Source: Patagioenas fasciata (taxonomy: Eukaryota; Chordata; Aves; Columbiformes; Columbidae). Taken from it: 64,000 bases of DNA. The notes under the pieces are model-generated. The model was not told where the DNA came from, ran no database searches, and saw nothing but the letters and a program-made list of their open reading frames with translations. The stretch covers positions 28,897,501-28,961,500 of the forward strand of contig NC_092523.1 in assembly GCF_037038585.1 (NCBI RefSeq). Reading direction: 5' to 3'. The position numbers and the translations under genes are program-made. Of the stretch, positions 62,964 to 64,000 are shown one piece after another (position 1 is the stretch's first letter; every line of letters starts with the position of its first letter).

Positions 62964-64000
62964 GTAGGCGAGCGGCGAGGCGGCTTTGTTCCCGCCGGGC
63001 GCAGAGATCAGGCGATCCACGGTCGGGTTTGGGGGTTGGGTACCGCTGGGGGAGAGCGGTGGGGAGGAGAGAGCGGGGCCCTTGGAGCCACTCGGGGCTG
63101 CCCGGCTGGAGAGCGGGGCGGGCGAGTCCCGGAGAGAAGTGTGGAAACCCCGAGTGAGCCAGTGCCCGCGGGCAAGAGACAGCGCTTGAACCCGGGGCTA
63201 TAGGGGCATCCACCAGGTGCTTTTACCAACCGAAGCCACCAAAGTGTTCCAGGGCTGACACCTCGCTGAAAATTTGTTCCCTGTGCAGCTCTGGCAGCCT
63301 TCGGAAAGGTGCACACCCGTTCAGCCAATGTGCAGTTTCTGATCAGAGCTTTGCTGGTGCTGTGTTCTGCTGCAGCTCTGGTCTCTAGCGAAATTTACTT
63401 TATATGGTGAAAATGTCCCTCTTTGAAGAAGTCTCTTAGCTAAAACAAGAAAACATTCTGTAAACCTAATATTGCATTATTCTTTGCAAACTGAGTGCCA
63501 GCAGCTAAATGATCTAGGCAGTGCCACCTTAACGGGGAAAATGAAGAGGTGATGTGTGGTACTTGCTTGAGTGTAGTCCAGTGGGAACTCTAACTAATGT
63601 GAATGTAAAATATACATAATTTTGCTGAGGAAACGGCCTGAAAAAAACAGGCAAATTAAAACCCAACATCTTACAGGCCAGCTGACAGAGAGCTTTGCGG
63701 AAGTGTGGAAATACTAAATAAGTAAACTGCTTTTCTGTAATAAAAGCTGGTTATTTTCCACATTTTATCATCTGAGACAGTCTTCAAGAAGCAGTTAAGT
63801 TCCAAGTTGTACATTATTAAATGCCAAGCTTCAAAACTAGTCAATGCAAGATGAAATCACAGGCTTCTAATAATGCCATAGATTTATGGGTTGTTACACA
63901 TAAAAAGTCTGTAACACTGGTTCCTTGCTTCATAAACAGTGATAGAACTTTTCATACACAACTAATGGGCAGCAGAAGCAACATTTGTGTGTAAAGTGGT
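62964..64000 (+). other. RASL11B: RASL11B intron 2, partial
   Basis: The CpG island continues to about 63200, then the sequence becomes AT-rich. The expected next exon (starting with the Asn-Leu-Tyr-Thr after ERNAG) is not present before the edge. Confidence 0.75.

Larger units (their letters stand above)
62080..63200. promoter_or_regulatory. RASL11B: CpG island with the RASL11B promoter
   Basis: A GC-rich block covering the upstream region, coding exons 1 and 2 and early intron 2. It contains several GGGCGGGG GC boxes at about 62546-62640 and an ETS-type site CCGGAAGT at 62593-62600, about 100 nt before the ATG. GGGGCTTGGGGCGG occurs exactly twice (62546-62559 and 62607-62620). The transcription start probably lies between about 62560 and 62660, an inference. 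Confidence 0.75.

Overview
The window is amniote nuclear DNA, most likely from a bird. The evidence is intron-split vertebrate genes with CpG-island promoters, CR1 LINE fragments, old MIR-like SINE remains, many A-rich and T-rich low-complexity tracts, and no primate- or rodent-type repeats. I cannot name the species. Comparisons with human genes here rest on remembered family sequences, not on alignments.

The layout matches the vertebrate USP46 - DANCR - RASL11B block in order and orientation. (1) Positions 1-17079, minus strand: the 5' half of USP46, a ubiquitin-specific protease. Coding exons 1 to 4 (codons 1-187) are present with intact splice sites, and the remaining exons lie off the left edge. 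Exon 1 sits in a CpG island at about 16640-17690. (2) Positions about 25161-27798, plus strand: a five-exon noncoding gene with a TATA-like box, a 5'TOP-type start, clean splice sites and a poly(A) signal. It occupies the DANCR (SNHG13) position. Introns 1 and 3 each carry a copy of the same H/ACA box snoRNA, probably SNORA26-type. (3) Positions 62692 to the right edge, plus strand: the first two coding exons of RASL11B, a Ras-like small GTPase, from a CpG-island promoter. Its remaining exons lie off the right edge.

The DNA between these genes (about 17.7-24.7 kb and 27.8-62 kb) shows no supported coding gene. It holds fragments of CR1, MIR-like SINEs, microsatellites and unannotated unique sequence. 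USP46 intron 1 holds a sense CR1 fragment and a palindromic hAT-like MITE.

The most interesting object is the snoRNA host gene. Two diverged H/ACA snoRNA copies keep both hairpins through paired base changes in their stems, which is internal evidence that both are under structural selection. A third, weaker H/ACA-like 3' hairpin lies in intron 4. The three genes are neighbours by ancient synteny. Nothing here shows that they work in one pathway.
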